A DNA stretch of 64,000 nt from Robertkochia solimangrovi (GCF_007279655.1 NZ_QKWN01000013.1:62001-126000), one strand, 5' to 3'; shown: positions 36,644 to 46,510, numbered from the stretch's first letter. Notes: generated by a model not told the origin, from the sequence alone. Translations and numbers: made by a program.

Positions 36644-37912
36644 CTAAAGGTCAAGCAACTGTTCCAAACCTTCATTCTTAAAAATGTACTGTCCTAATCG
36701 CAGATCAGACCAGCCCTCTTTTAGAGAATAGGTAAACGTAGGCACCTGATTTTCAAATGTACAGTCCATATAATAGGCCGACACCTTTGGATTCATAAAA
36801 TTCCGCAACTGCTGAATATGGGTCGAGATGATAAAAAAAGACGACTCAAACCGACTTAAACCTGTGATTGTTGCTTTACAAATTTCGAGAGCATCCTCAA
36901 CGTTAGTTCCATTGAACATTTCATCGAATACGGCATAACCGGGTGTGGATTTATTTCTGGAATACATCACCACTTCTTTAAGATTCTGGATCTCATTTAA
37001 AAAATGACTGTAGCCTTTTTTCGGGTTATCTCGCTTGTTAATACTGATGGACAGGTTGCTGAAGACCGGAAATGCCCCGTAGGAGGCTGGTATTCCAAAC
37101 CCTAAATGACCTAAATAGATACATAGGCTGACCGAACGTAATAAGGTCGATTTACCCGACATATTGGGTCCGTTGATCAGTAATACATTTGTTTGGGTCG
37201 TTAAACTGTTCTTGACCGGATTTTCAATAGAAGGATAATAAAACTCCTGCAGTTTTATTCCTTTTGCAACGATCTCAGGGAAGACCAGATTAGAAGCCTT
37301 GATTCCTAAACTTATGGAAAGATAGGTTTCGAACAAGAATAAATCATCCCAAAACCGGTCTAATGAACCATCGGCTTTTCTGGTTTGCAGTATATGAATT
37401 AACCTGGAAGCTGCTTTCGTTCTGATCTCCCCTGCTTTGGTAAACTTTCTATATTTATGAAATTCAAATTGTAATAAGAATTCATTGAGACTCGAGATAA
37501 AAGATTGATACCCGGAAGGAAAAACATCCAGCTCGATTTTACTTAAATAGTGCGTCTGGAGCTTATCAAACAATAATATAAACTGTAAAATCTTACTTGA
37601 AAAAGAAGCCTCCAATTTCCTTCTTATCTCAAAAAAAGATACCCTGGATAACAAGGAACTCTCATCCATTACCGGCTCTTTTAAGAATAAATAAACCTCA
37701 TTAAGATTAATTTCAGCGTAGGTATAGTCCTTTAAAACTTCATGATTATGCAGGTAACCGGCAAAGATCTGTTGTCGATTTTCAATCGCATCCTTTGATA
37801 TTAGAGGGTGCTCAAGCAGCTCCAGTATCTTCTTTCTGGTGAACGAATTCAACGCATAATCAAATAGTGGGAACACCTCCTCCTTAAGGTTAAGATCATT
37901 TATTTTATTCAT
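36644..37912 (-). CDS. MutS-like ATPase (domain V only type)
   Basis: About 422 residues. C-terminal MutS ATPase core: Walker A GPNMSGKST, ISINKRDNPKKGYSHF, Walker B YAVFDEMFNGT and the STHIQQL switch His. The helical N-terminus replaces the mismatch-binding domains, so it is a MutS-related protein, not the repair MutS. Bacteroidota commonly carry two or more such genes; a decayed fragment of another lies at 38650-38895. ATG 37912 preferred over TTG 37915. Confidence 0.88.
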   Translation of the reverse strand: MNKINDLNLKEEVFPLFDYALNSFTRKKILELLEHPLISKDAIENRQQIFAGYLHNHEVLKDYTYAEINLNEVYLFLKEPVMDESSLLSRVSFFEIRRKLEASFSSKILQFILLFDKLQTHYLSKIELDVFPSGYQSFISSLNEFLLQFEFHKYRKFTKAGEIRTKAASRLIHILQTRKADGSLDRFWDDLFLFETYLSISLGIKASNLVFPEIVAKGIKLQEFYYPSIENPVKNSLTTQTNVLLINGPNMSGKSTLLRSVSLCIYLGHLGFGIPASYGAFPVFSNLSISINKRDNPKKGYSHFLNEIQNLKEVVMYSRNKSTPGYAVFDEMFNGTNVEDALEICKATITGLSRFESSFFIISTHIQQLRNFMNPKVSAYYMDCTFENQVPTFTYSLKEGWSDLRLGQYIFKNEGLEQLLDL

Positions 37913-38024
37913 CAATGCAGATTGTTTAAAATTAACCTAATATAACGTACCGTTTAAAAGTAAACATTTTTATACTTTTAAAAAGTTCATACAACCGGAA
38001 GCTTTAATTCATCAGGAATATACT

Positions 38025-38561
38025 ATGAAATTTAACCATACTATCTTCATTACACTTTTATTGACAATCAGTTCTTTCTTAGGTAAATCCTATGGTCAGC
38101 ATATCACCAGTGATCAGTGTAGGATACTGGAGTTATCCATACTTAAGCAAATAAAATTTCAGCACCAACCCATGGTGGTGAAATTCGATTTTAAATTGAC
38201 GGAATCAATGATATCAATGTTAAAAAAACTGGAAATCGTTCCTTCTCAGGTTTTAACTAAGGTGAATACTTACAAATCTGAAATTTATGAACCATTTAAC
38301 GCTGAATTATCATGTAGTGGAATAGGCGAATTATTTTTTACAGAGCGCATATTAAGAAAAGAAGAGGACTTTAGGGAATATGGCCTAATAAGTCTGGCAC
38401 TTCCTGTTATTGTAGAGGAGTGTAAAGCCTATCTTTTTTTTGATCATCTTATCATGCAAAAAGGAAGAGGGGTTGCCGGCGGATGTGAAGGACTCCATAT
38501 ATTTAGCAAACAGGATGGCGAATGGATTCTTGAATCAGGCAAAATGTTAGAGATGTACTAA
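38025..38561 (+). CDS. Hypothetical exported protein
   Basis: 178 residues. Signal peptide ending at KSYGQ. Two Cys (about residues 33 and 93) and a VEECKAYLF segment in the C-terminal half. No recognised domain. It lies between the MutS-like gene and a fragment of a related gene. Confidence 0.6.
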   Translation: MKFNHTIFITLLLTISSFLGKSYGQHITSDQCRILELSILKQIKFQHQPMVVKFDFKLTESMISMLKKLEIVPSQVLTKVNTYKSEIYEPFNAELSCSGIGELFFTERILRKEEDFREYGLISLALPVIVEECKAYLFFDHLIMQKGRGVAGGCEGLHIFSKQDGEWILESGKMLEMY

Positions 38562-38649
38562 TGGTACCTGACAATTATCAAAATCATAAACAATGCAGTC
38601 GAAATCCAGATTTGATCTAAGAAAACATGTACCTGTAAGGCAATCAATA

Positions 38650-38895
38650 TGCTCTTCAGAAAAATCACACTTAGGATAACAACGAACTATCATCCACTAT
38701 CGGCTCTTTTAAAAATAAATGAAGTCCCTTAAGATTACTTTCGGGGAAGTATCTTGTCTTGGTATTTCATGCTTATACATATTCCCGGCAAGAATCGAAC
38801 TTTTTTCACGGAGTTCCTGTAAATCGTCAAATTTGGGGATTATCCAGTTTGAGAATGAATTTTTAAAATTTTTGCTAACTTGTGTAACAGGCATA
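38650..38895 (-). pseudogene. Fragment of a second MutS-like ATPase gene
   Basis: The stretch aligns base by base with the N-terminal coding part of the MutS-like gene at about 37640-37800. Shared runs include CGGCTCTTTTAA, ATAAAT, CTTAAGATTA and CCGGCAA. On the minus strand it reads LQELREKSSILAGNMYKHE, matching ENRQQIFAGYLHNHE of the intact gene. Stops and the missing ATPase core show it is a relic. Confidence 0.75.
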
Positions 38896-39037
38896 CAGGA
38901 TATAAGTAATAGCCGTATAAGTGATAAAACAAAAGAATGAATATAAAAAAAGGTCAGTGCAAAACCGAAAGGTTTATGAATGAAAATCCGCTACTAATCA
39001 CACGCGAAATCCCTCAGCATTAATTGCGGCAAACCAT

Positions 39038-40276
39038 ATGGAAAAAATCTTTTATACGATAATTATACTATTTACATTCAACCATATTGTGGGTCAGAGT
39101 TTGGATGATTCGATACTTCTAAAGTCAGATGCTCTGCAAGAACAGCGAGAAATCAAAATCTTTTTACCAAGCAGTTATGAAAATGGCTCAAAAACCTATC
39201 CAGTACTTTATGTTATAGATGCACAACGTTATTTTTTAAATGGAGTTGTGTATCAGCAAAATCTTGCTTGGCAGGAAATTACACCAGAATTTATTGTGGT
39301 TGGTATTAATACAGACCCTATCAAAAGACGCAATTTATTCTATAAAGATTCCGCCAAATTCGTTCGGTTTTTAGAAAAAGAGCTTATTCCTGCGATTGAT
39401 GCCAAATACAGGACAACAAATGACAGAATTTATTTTGGATGGGAAATGGCAGGAGGGCTTGGTGTTCAGATAATCGCAAACAAATCCGACCTGTTTAAAG
39501 GCTTTCTTTTGTCAAGTCCAACACATATTTTAAAAGACCGTTTGAAATCGGTTAGTGAAATGTTAAAAAATGGTACTAAACAGCAATTAACAGTGTATTC
39601 AGTATTAGGATCTATTGAAAATTGGGCGACAGAATCAATGTTCTCGCTGGATTCTATTTTTCAAAAGTATTCAACTGAAAACATAAATTGGAAGTATAAC
39701 CTTTCTGATAATGAGAATCATTATACCACTCCATTGACAACCATAAACGAAGGTTTAAAACTATTTTTTAGTGACTATGGACCTGTTCGATTTTATTCAA
39801 TACAAGAGTTCAAAGATTTTGGTGGTATTGAAAAATTGAAGCAACATTACCTGAATAGAGCAAAGAGATATCAAATATCTAATGATATTCACGATGACAC
39901 TAAACATTATCTCTTATTGCAAGCTCATAAAGAAGATAACTTTAAACTTTTCGATGCTCTTATAGAGGAGTTTGATGGAAAGACTTTTATTAAAAACTAC
40001 TACCGACAACCGAGGTGGTTCAAGAGGTTTTCCAATTTTTATTTTGATAATAACAGATTAGAAGATGCTCTCGTTATTCTAAATTTAGGACTTGATAAGT
40101 TTCCTGATGCCTCAATGTTATATTTTGCAAAAGCAATTTATTTTAAAGCTATTGGAAATGTTCAAGATTCTGAACTGTGGTATGAAAAAACTATTCAAAT
40201 TGCAAAAACCAACAATGACCCAGAATTAGAAGCGTATAAGACAGAATGGATGAAAACAACGAATGCCAATAACTAG
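39038..40276 (+). CDS. Esterase-like alpha/beta-hydrolase with TPR-type C-terminus, nucleophile Ser absent
   Basis: 412 residues. Signal peptide ending at VGQS. Residues about 30-250 have the putative-esterase fold (PVLYVIDAQRYF, PEFIVVGINTDP). The nucleophile elbow reads GWEMAGG with Glu136 where GxSxGG carries Ser. The C-terminal 100 residues contain TPR-like helices (FDNNRLEDALVILNLGLDKFPD). Probably a non-catalytic or differently acting member. Compare the intact paralogue at 13383. Confidence 0.8.
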   Translation: MEKIFYTIIILFTFNHIVGQSLDDSILLKSDALQEQREIKIFLPSSYENGSKTYPVLYVIDAQRYFLNGVVYQQNLAWQEITPEFIVVGINTDPIKRRNLFYKDSAKFVRFLEKELIPAIDAKYRTTNDRIYFGWEMAGGLGVQIIANKSDLFKGFLLSSPTHILKDRLKSVSEMLKNGTKQQLTVYSVLGSIENWATESMFSLDSIFQKYSTENINWKYNLSDNENHYTTPLTTINEGLKLFFSDYGPVRFYSIQEFKDFGGIEKLKQHYLNRAKRYQISNDIHDDTKHYLLLQAHKEDNFKLFDALIEEFDGKTFIKNYYRQPRWFKRFSNFYFDNNRLEDALVILNLGLDKFPDASMLYFAKAIYFKAIGNVQDSELWYEKTIQIAKTNNDPELEAYKTEWMKTTNANN

Positions 40277-40393
40277 CATAACTAGCGTTCGTGTGGTCTG
40301 TTGGCCTACTAAGGGGATTAGTCTGTTTACAAAGTGTTTGGAGTGTGGTTTTATTTGAATATTGGAAGTTGCAATTAAGCTAATGGGATTTTA

Positions 40394-40927
40394 TTATGTT
40401 GAATAATTCTCCATAGCAACCAAATACCAACAACTGTCAATAAATTGGAATTTATAGGTCATATTAATTCCATTATCGATTCCTTTTAACCGATATAAAT
40501 ATATATTTTCTAAATTTTCCAATTCAATATTGAATGCATTAATTTCCTTTTTCCATCCATCCTCATGTCTTGAAAAATTAATAAACTTATATTCCTGTTG
40601 TGATATTGAATCTATAATATTATAATCTGATTCTAAATCATCTGATGGATAAATAGATTGCAAAGGAAATTTAATTTTATTGACTTGGAATAAACTGTCA
40701 TTTTTAAATTTCCCAAAAAATCTAAAGAAATCTCTATCACATATAGTAAACTCTTGCGTATGATTCGTTGTCTGAATCTCATTTAACTGGGAATCAATCG
40801 AATTTGAAACTTTTTCATTATGTAATAATTCTTGTGAACTATTTTTTTGAGAATTTAAATTATTTCCGTTTTTACAATTGATAAAAATTATCAAACTTAA
40901 AAAAAGTGAAATTTTATTATTAATCAT
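40394..40927 (-). CDS. Hypothetical lipoprotein at the edge of the Rhs island (possible immunity protein)
   Basis: 177 residues, lipobox INC (Cys18), low-complexity Asn/Ser/Gln linker, then a domain with FFGKFKNDSLFQVNKIKFPL that faintly resembles DUF4348. A/T-rich codon use like the rest of the island. It lies downstream of a toxin remnant plus lipoprotein pair on the same strand. The immunity role is inference from context. Confidence 0.55.
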   Translation of the reverse strand: MINNKISLFLSLIIFINCKNGNNLNSQKNSSQELLHNEKVSNSIDSQLNEIQTTNHTQEFTICDRDFFRFFGKFKNDSLFQVNKIKFPLQSIYPSDDLESDYNIIDSISQQEYKFINFSRHEDGWKKEINAFNIELENLENIYLYRLKGIDNGINMTYKFQFIDSCWYLVAMENYST

Positions 40928-40967
40928 ATCTTTTTATAATTTCCTATTAGCCTTTTGGGCGATCACA

Positions 40968-41405
40968 TCACCTAATTGGACTGTAAATAATTGCTGGAAA
41001 AAATTTATTGATATTCTCTCTTTTCTCTATGTTTATTTCGTCATAAGATGTATTATAAACTTTAACAGATATTTCATTTTTATCAATATTATCTTTGTAA
41101 AAGGATAATATTATGGATTTAATTTTTTTTAAATAATGTGGGTCAATGTCTTTCTTATATTTAATAAGATATTGATGATTTAACTTTGGTTTCAGACTAT
41201 AGTAAAAGTCTTTACTTTTGTTGAGTTCATTCCTTAATCTCAAAATATTAAAAGTCGAGCTATAGTTTGCTTCTTTTATCTCTATAAAGAAATTTTCTTT
41301 TTCAATTTTCAAGATTGCAAAACAATTTTCATCAATTTCTTTATTTTTTTTATTACACCCGCTTATTGAGATCAATATAAAAAATATTATCAAGTATTTA
41401 TTCAT
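40968..41405 (-). CDS. Small lipoprotein, probable immunity protein of an Rhs toxin
   Basis: 145 residues, lipobox SGC (Cys17), Lys/Ile/Asn-rich. No domain recognised. Its start overlaps the end of the Rhs C-terminal fragment by eight bases, the usual toxin-immunity arrangement. Function is inferred from that position only. Confidence 0.6.
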   Translation of the reverse strand: MNKYLIIFFILISISGCNKKNKEIDENCFAILKIEKENFFIEIKEANYSSTFNILRLRNELNKSKDFYYSLKPKLNHQYLIKYKKDIDPHYLKKIKSIILSFYKDNIDKNEISVKVYNTSYDEINIEKRENINKFFPAIIYSPIR

Positions 41406-41889
41406 ATGTATTTAATTCAGTTTTTACGACTCCCCCTATACTTTTTCTATAATTTGTCTTTGATATGTTAACACCTTCCTTAGCCATTTCCTTCGCTAAA
41501 GGCATAAAGATTGAGGCAACAAATGAACCAATGCCTACAAATGTGTTTGTTAAACCAACAAATCCAAGAGTATTATTTGTGCCATCTTTTATATCTTGTG
41601 CAGCATCAAGAGCAAAAGATGTTCCTTCGCTTCTAATATAATCAGAAGCACCAGTTATTGTTCCTAATTTATCAGAGCTTAATGTTATTTTGTGACCCCC
41701 TTTAAAAATTATATCTCCGGTTTCTTGGTCTAATACTCCTCCTGAATAGTTAATATTCTTTTTTTGTTCAACATTACCCCTTTCATCTGTAGTGGTTTCT
41801 GTTTCACTATAAGATATCCCATTTAATACATTACCCATTCCATCAAGTTGAATATAAAAAGAATGATGTATTGAAGGGCCTATTTTCTC
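41398..41889 (-). pseudogene. Rhs C-terminal (toxin) fragment
   Basis: Open frame of about 163 codons starting after a stop at 41890-41892, with an internal ATG at 41838. It contains DETGDI-like DQETGDIIFKGGHKITLSS and a hydrophobic stretch (FVGLTNTFVGIGSFVASIFM) typical of Rhs C-terminal regions. The Rhs core and wall-anchoring parts are absent, so it is a 5'-truncated orphan. Whether the toxin domain is complete cannot be told. Confidence 0.6.
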
Positions 41890-41892
41890 TTA

Positions 41893-42253
41893 TTAAAAAG
41901 AATGGTTTTGGCTAATTCTTTATAATTAAATTCACCAAAAGTAACGAAGAACTATCATTACTCCGAAATACCCACCATAAATTTTGACAGCTAAACTAAT
42001 GTCTTGTACCATACCGAAAAAGATGGGGTTAGCCGGACGGATACTATAATGTCATACAGAATTTTATGATCAAACAAGCTTTTTCATAAATAAACCAACT
42101 TGTTAAAGGTGGGTTCTATTTTTATATCATATACGGCATTACAAACTTTGCCTAACCGGGTTATTTGTTCTAATACTTCGCAAAAGTAAAAGCATAAGAA
42201 CCAATAACCCAAAGATTAGCATCCAATATCGATAATCAAAATATTCTATTGCA
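41893..42253. other. Non-coding debris between Rhs modules
   Basis: About 360 bases without a supported gene. One plus-strand hairpin, AACCAAC paired with GTGGGTT (about 42102-42124) and followed by CTATTTTTAT, may be a terminator. Confidence 0.3.
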
Positions 42254-42254
42254 T

Positions 42255-42285
42255 AAAAAAACCACAACTTTCGCTGTGTTTTTTT
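42255..42285. terminator. Bidirectional terminator-like hairpin
   Basis: A-tract, CACA stem, eight-base loop, TGTG stem and T-tract (AAAAAAACCACA / TGTGTTTTTTT). It lies directly after the 3' end of the minus-strand membrane protein gene at 42292. Confidence 0.6.
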
Positions 42286-42291
42286 CTCTTT

Positions 42292-42645
42292 TTATTTAGT
42301 TTTCACAATCCTAATACTACTTAATAAACCGAATGTTAATAAACTGTATGTCAACAAATAAATTTTTGCACTAGGCACTCCTGTATTCAAGATGAATAAA
42401 TAGAGTAATGCCAAAATTCCCAAAATTAATTTGTCTAAATTATAAAACTCTAGTCCATAAATTTTGATGCCATTCTTTAGGCTCGCTCTTCTTAAAGCAA
42501 ATAAATTTAATAGAACTAAAAAGACACCTAGAAGGATTGATATGTAAATAAATATCGAACTTGAAAATAAGTAAGATAAATAATAGCATGTTAAGATCGA
42601 TAATGCTAAAACACCAAATGCTATATTATATTTTTTATTATTCAT
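42292..42645 (-). CDS. Small membrane protein, possible immunity protein
   Basis: 117 residues with four hydrophobic helices (about 7-25, 29-48, 70-90, 95-112). Not recognised. Its ATG overlaps by four bases the end of a short open frame reading EFRKFPKGILEKIKIQ, which looks like the C-terminal end of a lost Rhs toxin cut off by the insertion-sequence end at 42697. Toxin-immunity role inferred from this geometry. Confidence 0.55.
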   Translation of the reverse strand: MNNKKYNIAFGVLALSILTCYYLSYLFSSSIFIYISILLGVFLVLLNLFALRRASLKNGIKIYGLEFYNLDKLILGILALLYLFILNTGVPSAKIYLLTYSLLTFGLLSSIRIVKTK

Positions 42646-42695
42646 TGTATTTTTATTTTCTCCAAAATACCTTTTGGGAACTTCCTAAATTCTTA

Positions 42696-43266
42696 CTGTA
42701 CGTCTTCAAACTATTTCGGACACTTTAGTTTCAATTCTAAGCTAGTACTGAGATTATAAAATTAAAATTTTTACATGTTGATAAAACCGTCTTCTCTCTG
42801 CAAAGGTTTGTCGTTTAATAATTGCTCTTTGTTCTAAAATTTTATCAGCTCTCCCGTAATATACATCGGCTGGAGTCAGGTGTCCCAAAAACTCATGATA
42901 GCGATTGTTATTTTAGTAATCTACAAATTTTCCAACGCCTCCATTAACTCATCTGGATGGTAAAAATTATCCTGTTTCACCACATTTTTCTTTGTCCTGT
43001 GATAGCGTTCTATTTTCCCCTGGGTTTGAGGATGAATTGGGTCGCCACACATATGGGACATTCACTTAAGATCAATGAATTCGGCCAATACTCAATTGAT
43101 ATAACCAGAACCATTATTACTGAGCAACCATGGTGGGTGCTTACATAATATTTGAACTTTACTCAAGGTATTTTCCACAATTTAATTTACATCTTCTGTG
43201 AACGCTTACAGGATTCCCAACTGCTTATTGAAAAAAATAAACCCCACTTTTTTCTGACGATTTACA
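42696..43266 (-). mobile_element. Degraded insertion sequence with integrase-core transposase remnant
   Basis: The minus-strand translation of about 42757-42930 reads NRYHEFLGHLTPADVYYGR, then DKILEQRAIIKRQTF, the C-terminus of an IS3/IS481-type integrase-core transposase. Upstream parts (KIERYHRTKKN-like at about 42985-43010) lie in other frames with stops. The left end begins TGTACGTCTTCAAACTA, and the right end reads, inverted, TGTAAATCGTCAG, giving imperfect terminal inverted repeats. It is inactive. Confidence 0.7.
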
Positions 43267-43330
43267 AACGCTGATTATTAAGTTGATCAGGACTTAACTC
43301 TAATGCCCAATTCCAACTCTCCGCATATAC

Positions 43331-43897
43331 TTATTTTTCCTTTTCCATTAAAATTTTTAAGATCACCAATTGTATAATTAGACTTCTATATTCAATTCGT
43401 TTGAAGGATTTATCTTCAATACAATTTGCAAATTCCTTTAAATTCCTAATTTCTATATCACCTTTACTTAATGCCTTATCAATCAATTTATTATAAAATA
43501 ACAATATTTCATCATCTTTAAATTTAATATTAACTAATTGAGGACAATTATTACACGCATATAAAAAAGAAGGAGAATCAAAATAAAATGAGAATTCTGA
43601 ACTTACATTTATCAAGTCATTTTTCAATTTACTTTCAAAATCTTTATTTTCAAGTTTAGAAATTAAATCTAAATATTTCAATTTTATGTTCGATATTGCC
43701 CCAGATTCGAAAATTTTGTTTTCAATGTTAATTAACAATTCATAATAATCAATTGAATCATATTTATTTTCAGTTATTTCTTTATAATCTACTTCATCTA
43801 TAATACATTTCCTCAAATTGTCTGCAACAGATCCCTTAAATATTTTACAAGATGTTAATAAACAAATTATTAAAATTCCACTTATCTTCAATTTCAT
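43331..43897 (-). CDS. Hypothetical lipoprotein, possible immunity protein
   Basis: 188 residues, lipobox LTSC (Cys17), helical and charged, A/T-rich. Not recognised. It is flanked on both sides by insertion-sequence end remnants (43254-43266 and 43931-43950), so any toxin partner upstream has been lost. Confidence 0.5.
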   Translation of the reverse strand: MKLKISGILIICLLTSCKIFKGSVADNLRKCIIDEVDYKEITENKYDSIDYYELLINIENKIFESGAISNIKLKYLDLISKLENKDFESKLKNDLINVSSEFSFYFDSPSFLYACNNCPQLVNIKFKDDEILLFYNKLIDKALSKGDIEIRNLKEFANCIEDKSFKRIEYRSLIIQLVILKILMEKEK

Positions 43898-43966
43898 AAT
43901 ATAGCTTAATTTTTAATTAGAGGTCTCCACTTTTTGCTGACGATATACACTCATCTAACCTGAAAT

Positions 43967-44428
43967 TTATTTCTCTCTAATTAATTCATTATCTATTATT
44001 CTATATCTAAAATAAGGAGAATCGTAACTATCTGAACTCACTTCTTCATTTATCCTTATAAACTTTCTATAATTCTCAAAATATTTCGGTAAATTGGAAT
44101 TATTTAAAACTAAATTTAGTTTTTCCTCATCCAAATTCCCTTCCTCAAATCCAACTAAAATAGGTGAATTTTCATAATAAAACATTCCTTGAATTTCTTC
44201 GCTTTTATATGCCTGAGTTGTTGTAATTGCAAAATAGTTAACATCATTGTACTCATAGAATGTTAAAAGCAATGTCGATTCTTTATATAATTTATTATTC
44301 CCAAATTTGCTTATATATTCATTTAAATCTCTTTCAATAATTGGCTTTAAACTTTCATTGGGATTAGTACATCCAATTAAAATACTTAAGCATAAAAAGC
44401 GAATCAAAAATCCATTGAATAATTTCAT
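43967..44428 (-). CDS. Hypothetical lipoprotein, possible immunity protein
   Basis: About 153 residues from ATG 44428 (MKLFNGFLIRF), with lipobox ILIGC. The frame is open further upstream to 44551, but that N-terminal extension (MGTLKKKSVAEYGKERNDY) has no signal character and may be the tail of an older gene. Not recognised. Confidence 0.5.
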   Translation of the reverse strand: MKLFNGFLIRFLCLSILIGCTNPNESLKPIIERDLNEYISKFGNNKLYKESTLLLTFYEYNDVNYFAITTTQAYKSEEIQGMFYYENSPILVGFEEGNLDEEKLNLVLNNSNLPKYFENYRKFIRINEEVSSDSYDSPYFRYRIIDNELIREK

Positions 44429-44605
44429 AACATTACATTTTAATACAAAAACTTTCCTGAAATTTAATGACTTTAGAGAACCTTTTTTCTTGATATAGTC
44501 ATTTCTTTCTTTTCCGTATTCTGCAACAGATTTCTTTTTTAGTGTTCCCATTTATGAATTTAAATTATTAATAAAAACACTAGCTTATTTTATAATAAAA
44601 AAATT

Positions 44606-44800
44606 CATTCTATATCCCTGTATCGTCTATCCTTAAAATAGGATTTGGCATAAAAAAAAGATTATAAATAGTATTCAAGAAAGCTATTAATGTAACTGTC
44701 ATTCCAAATAGAGAAAAGAGAAGTATAGAATTCTTTGTTGAAAATAAGAAAAAAGTATGTTCAGATGGATTTTTAAAAAAAATCACTAAAAAATAAAGGA
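44606..44800 (-). pseudogene. Truncated duplicate of the STM3941-like immunity gene
   Basis: About 195 bases nearly identical to the middle of the gene at 49890-50420 (about 50148-50345 there). Long shared runs begin GTCGTCTATCCTTAAAATAG-like in both copies (CGTCTATCC at 44629). Neither end of the gene is present. It documents duplication within the island. Confidence 0.8.
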
Positions 44801-44806
44801 ACCATA

Positions 44807-45706
44807 TTATAAACTGTAATAATATCGTTCAAAGAACATGATTTTAGAGTATACCGAACTACTATCATTATTTTTATTGTTACCATCGGGGTATATTCCT
44901 TGTTCTAAAATAAATCCTTTTAAATACATATTTCCCTTAATTTGTTTATCCAATTTCAAAACTGCAGGTTTATTTAATTTTTGAATAGTTGAATCGATAT
45001 GAGCAACCTTACCCTTTGTGTCCTCTTGCCAATAAAAAACTTCATAATAATCTGTAGTTTTAGCCACCTGTGGGGTTAATTCAATAAAAGCCCAGGCTTT
45101 AGAGTCATCGGTTAATGTATCCTCCATGTAGAGATTAAAAAAATTACTTTTTTCATTTATAATTGTTCCATCTTGCCTATAAAATATAGACTCATTTATA
45201 TGAGGAAATTTCGCGATATATTTCTCGATATCCCAGTTAATCTCATCTTTTATCTCTAAATAACCTTTAGGGTCTACATAATTAATTTTAGAATCTAAAT
45301 ACCCACTTTCTGAATAAAAGTTCCACCAACCAATTAAGGTGGTATCATTCATTATATATCCTTCTTGACCAATTTGACCATTTGGATAATATTTTTTAAA
45401 GAATGGCAACTTATTTGGAGAATAAATGAATTCTGAATTTTTAATTCCATTTTCATTATAATATGCTGATGTATCTATTAAAGATCCATTTTCATAATTT
45501 TCAACGACCTTAATTGATCCGGTTTTATAGTACTCTTTATAAATCCCATTTTTTAAGCCATTCTGGTCATATATACTTATAGATTTTAATTCACCTGTTT
45601 CATAGAAGGTTTTTCTTTGCTTAACATCAACACAACCATAAAAAAATGAGGAGATTACTACAACTAACACAATCTTTTTAAAAATATAAATAAGTGTATT
45701 TTTCAT
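44807..45706 (-). CDS. MORN-variant repeat lipoprotein (YwqK-like), probable immunity protein
   Basis: 299 residues. Lipobox FYGC (Cys25) and at least four MORN_2-type repeats in residues about 30-145 (FYETGELKSISIYDQNG, YKTGSIKVVENYENG, YPNGQIGQEGYI). The C-terminal half is not recognised. It directly follows the degraded Rhs C-terminus that ends at 45706. YwqK-type MORN proteins occur as antitoxins of polymorphic toxins, so an immunity role is likely. Confidence 0.68.
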   Translation of the reverse strand: MKNTLIYIFKKIVLVVVISSFFYGCVDVKQRKTFYETGELKSISIYDQNGLKNGIYKEYYKTGSIKVVENYENGSLIDTSAYYNENGIKNSEFIYSPNKLPFFKKYYPNGQIGQEGYIMNDTTLIGWWNFYSESGYLDSKINYVDPKGYLEIKDEINWDIEKYIAKFPHINESIFYRQDGTIINEKSNFFNLYMEDTLTDDSKAWAFIELTPQVAKTTDYYEVFYWQEDTKGKVAHIDSTIQKLNKPAVLKLDKQIKGNMYLKGFILEQGIYPDGNNKNNDSSSVYSKIMFFERYYYSL

Positions 45707-46322
45707 TATTCCTTTGTCAATTTCAATTTTTCCAATTCTTTGTTCATAGCATGGTTCATTTCTAAACTGTCTTGCTTTTTTATGCTTAATCCTTTTTGTT
45801 TAATTTCGTCTTCTTGGCTCCGTCTGCCAATCACAGTTGTATCTTTAACTGTCCCTATAGCCCAAACTTTGCCATCTTCATTGATCCCTGAGGTCACTTC
45901 ACCAGATTTAGTGTAAGTTTGAATCTAAATCAAATTATCAGACTTTTCATTTACTACCTCTAGTACAGCCTGACCAGCATCAATAAATTTCAATCCACCA
46001 TCCATTTCATTAGCACCGGCCTCTATTGCTCTGATAATTTATTAAAAGCAGCTTTTTTAGAAGAAATTTTCCCTGGAACACTAGGTATATCCTTAGTATC
46101 TATTGATCCTTTACTTTTATCGTCATCACGAGTTGAGTCACCACCTGAACCATTTCCATATATACTGAAACCTTCCGTATTATTCTTTAAATCACTTATA
46201 GTGGATTTTATTTTTTCCTTAATACTCGCTTTAATTTCAGCAGTTTTTTTAGTGATATATTCTCTTAATGATCTTATCAGGTTAGGGAAAGGAAACATCC
46301 CATCAGGATTGTACGTCTTCAA
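45706..46322 (-). pseudogene. Degraded Rhs C-terminal toxin remnant (frameshift plus in-frame stop)
   Basis: Three pieces in order. Residues from 46322 include YNPDGMFPFPNLIRSL and a Lys/Asp/Ser-rich stretch, ending at a false stop at 46023. A +1 shift then continues the frame as IEAGANEMDGGLKFIDAGQ. A TAG at about 45910 interrupts just before IQTYTKSGEVTSGINEDGK, after which the frame runs to 45706. The 5' side is cut by an insertion-sequence end at 46311. It directly abuts the MORN lipoprotein gene. Confidence 0.65.
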
Positions 46323-46427
46323 ACTAATTCAGACACTTTAGTTTCAAATATAAGCTAGTACTGAGATTATAAAAATAACATTTTTTCTTGTTGATACAAC
46401 TGTCTTCTTTTTGCTGACGATTTACAC
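46309..46427. mobile_element. Deletion relic of the same insertion sequence (both ends fused)
   Basis: Shares with 42696-42795 the left end GTACGTCTTCAAACTA, then GACACTTTAGTTTC and AAGCTAGTACTGAGATTATA. It runs directly into the right-end sequence TTTTTGCTGACGATTTACA. About 450 internal bases present in the longer copy are missing. Confidence 0.65.
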
Positions 46428-46510
46428 TTACCGAAATAAAAATGAATATCGGATAGAACCCTAAACAACTGTAATTTAATTTATTAACTTTAATAACTAA
46501 ATAAATTGAT

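Noticed and set aside
42024-42153. GTTAGCC ... GCCTAAC pair that hinted at an attC site
   Set aside because: The core order is reversed and GTTAGCC does not fit GTTRRRY.
42957-43148. Plus-strand frame of 63 residues
   Set aside because: Antisense to the degraded transposase region.
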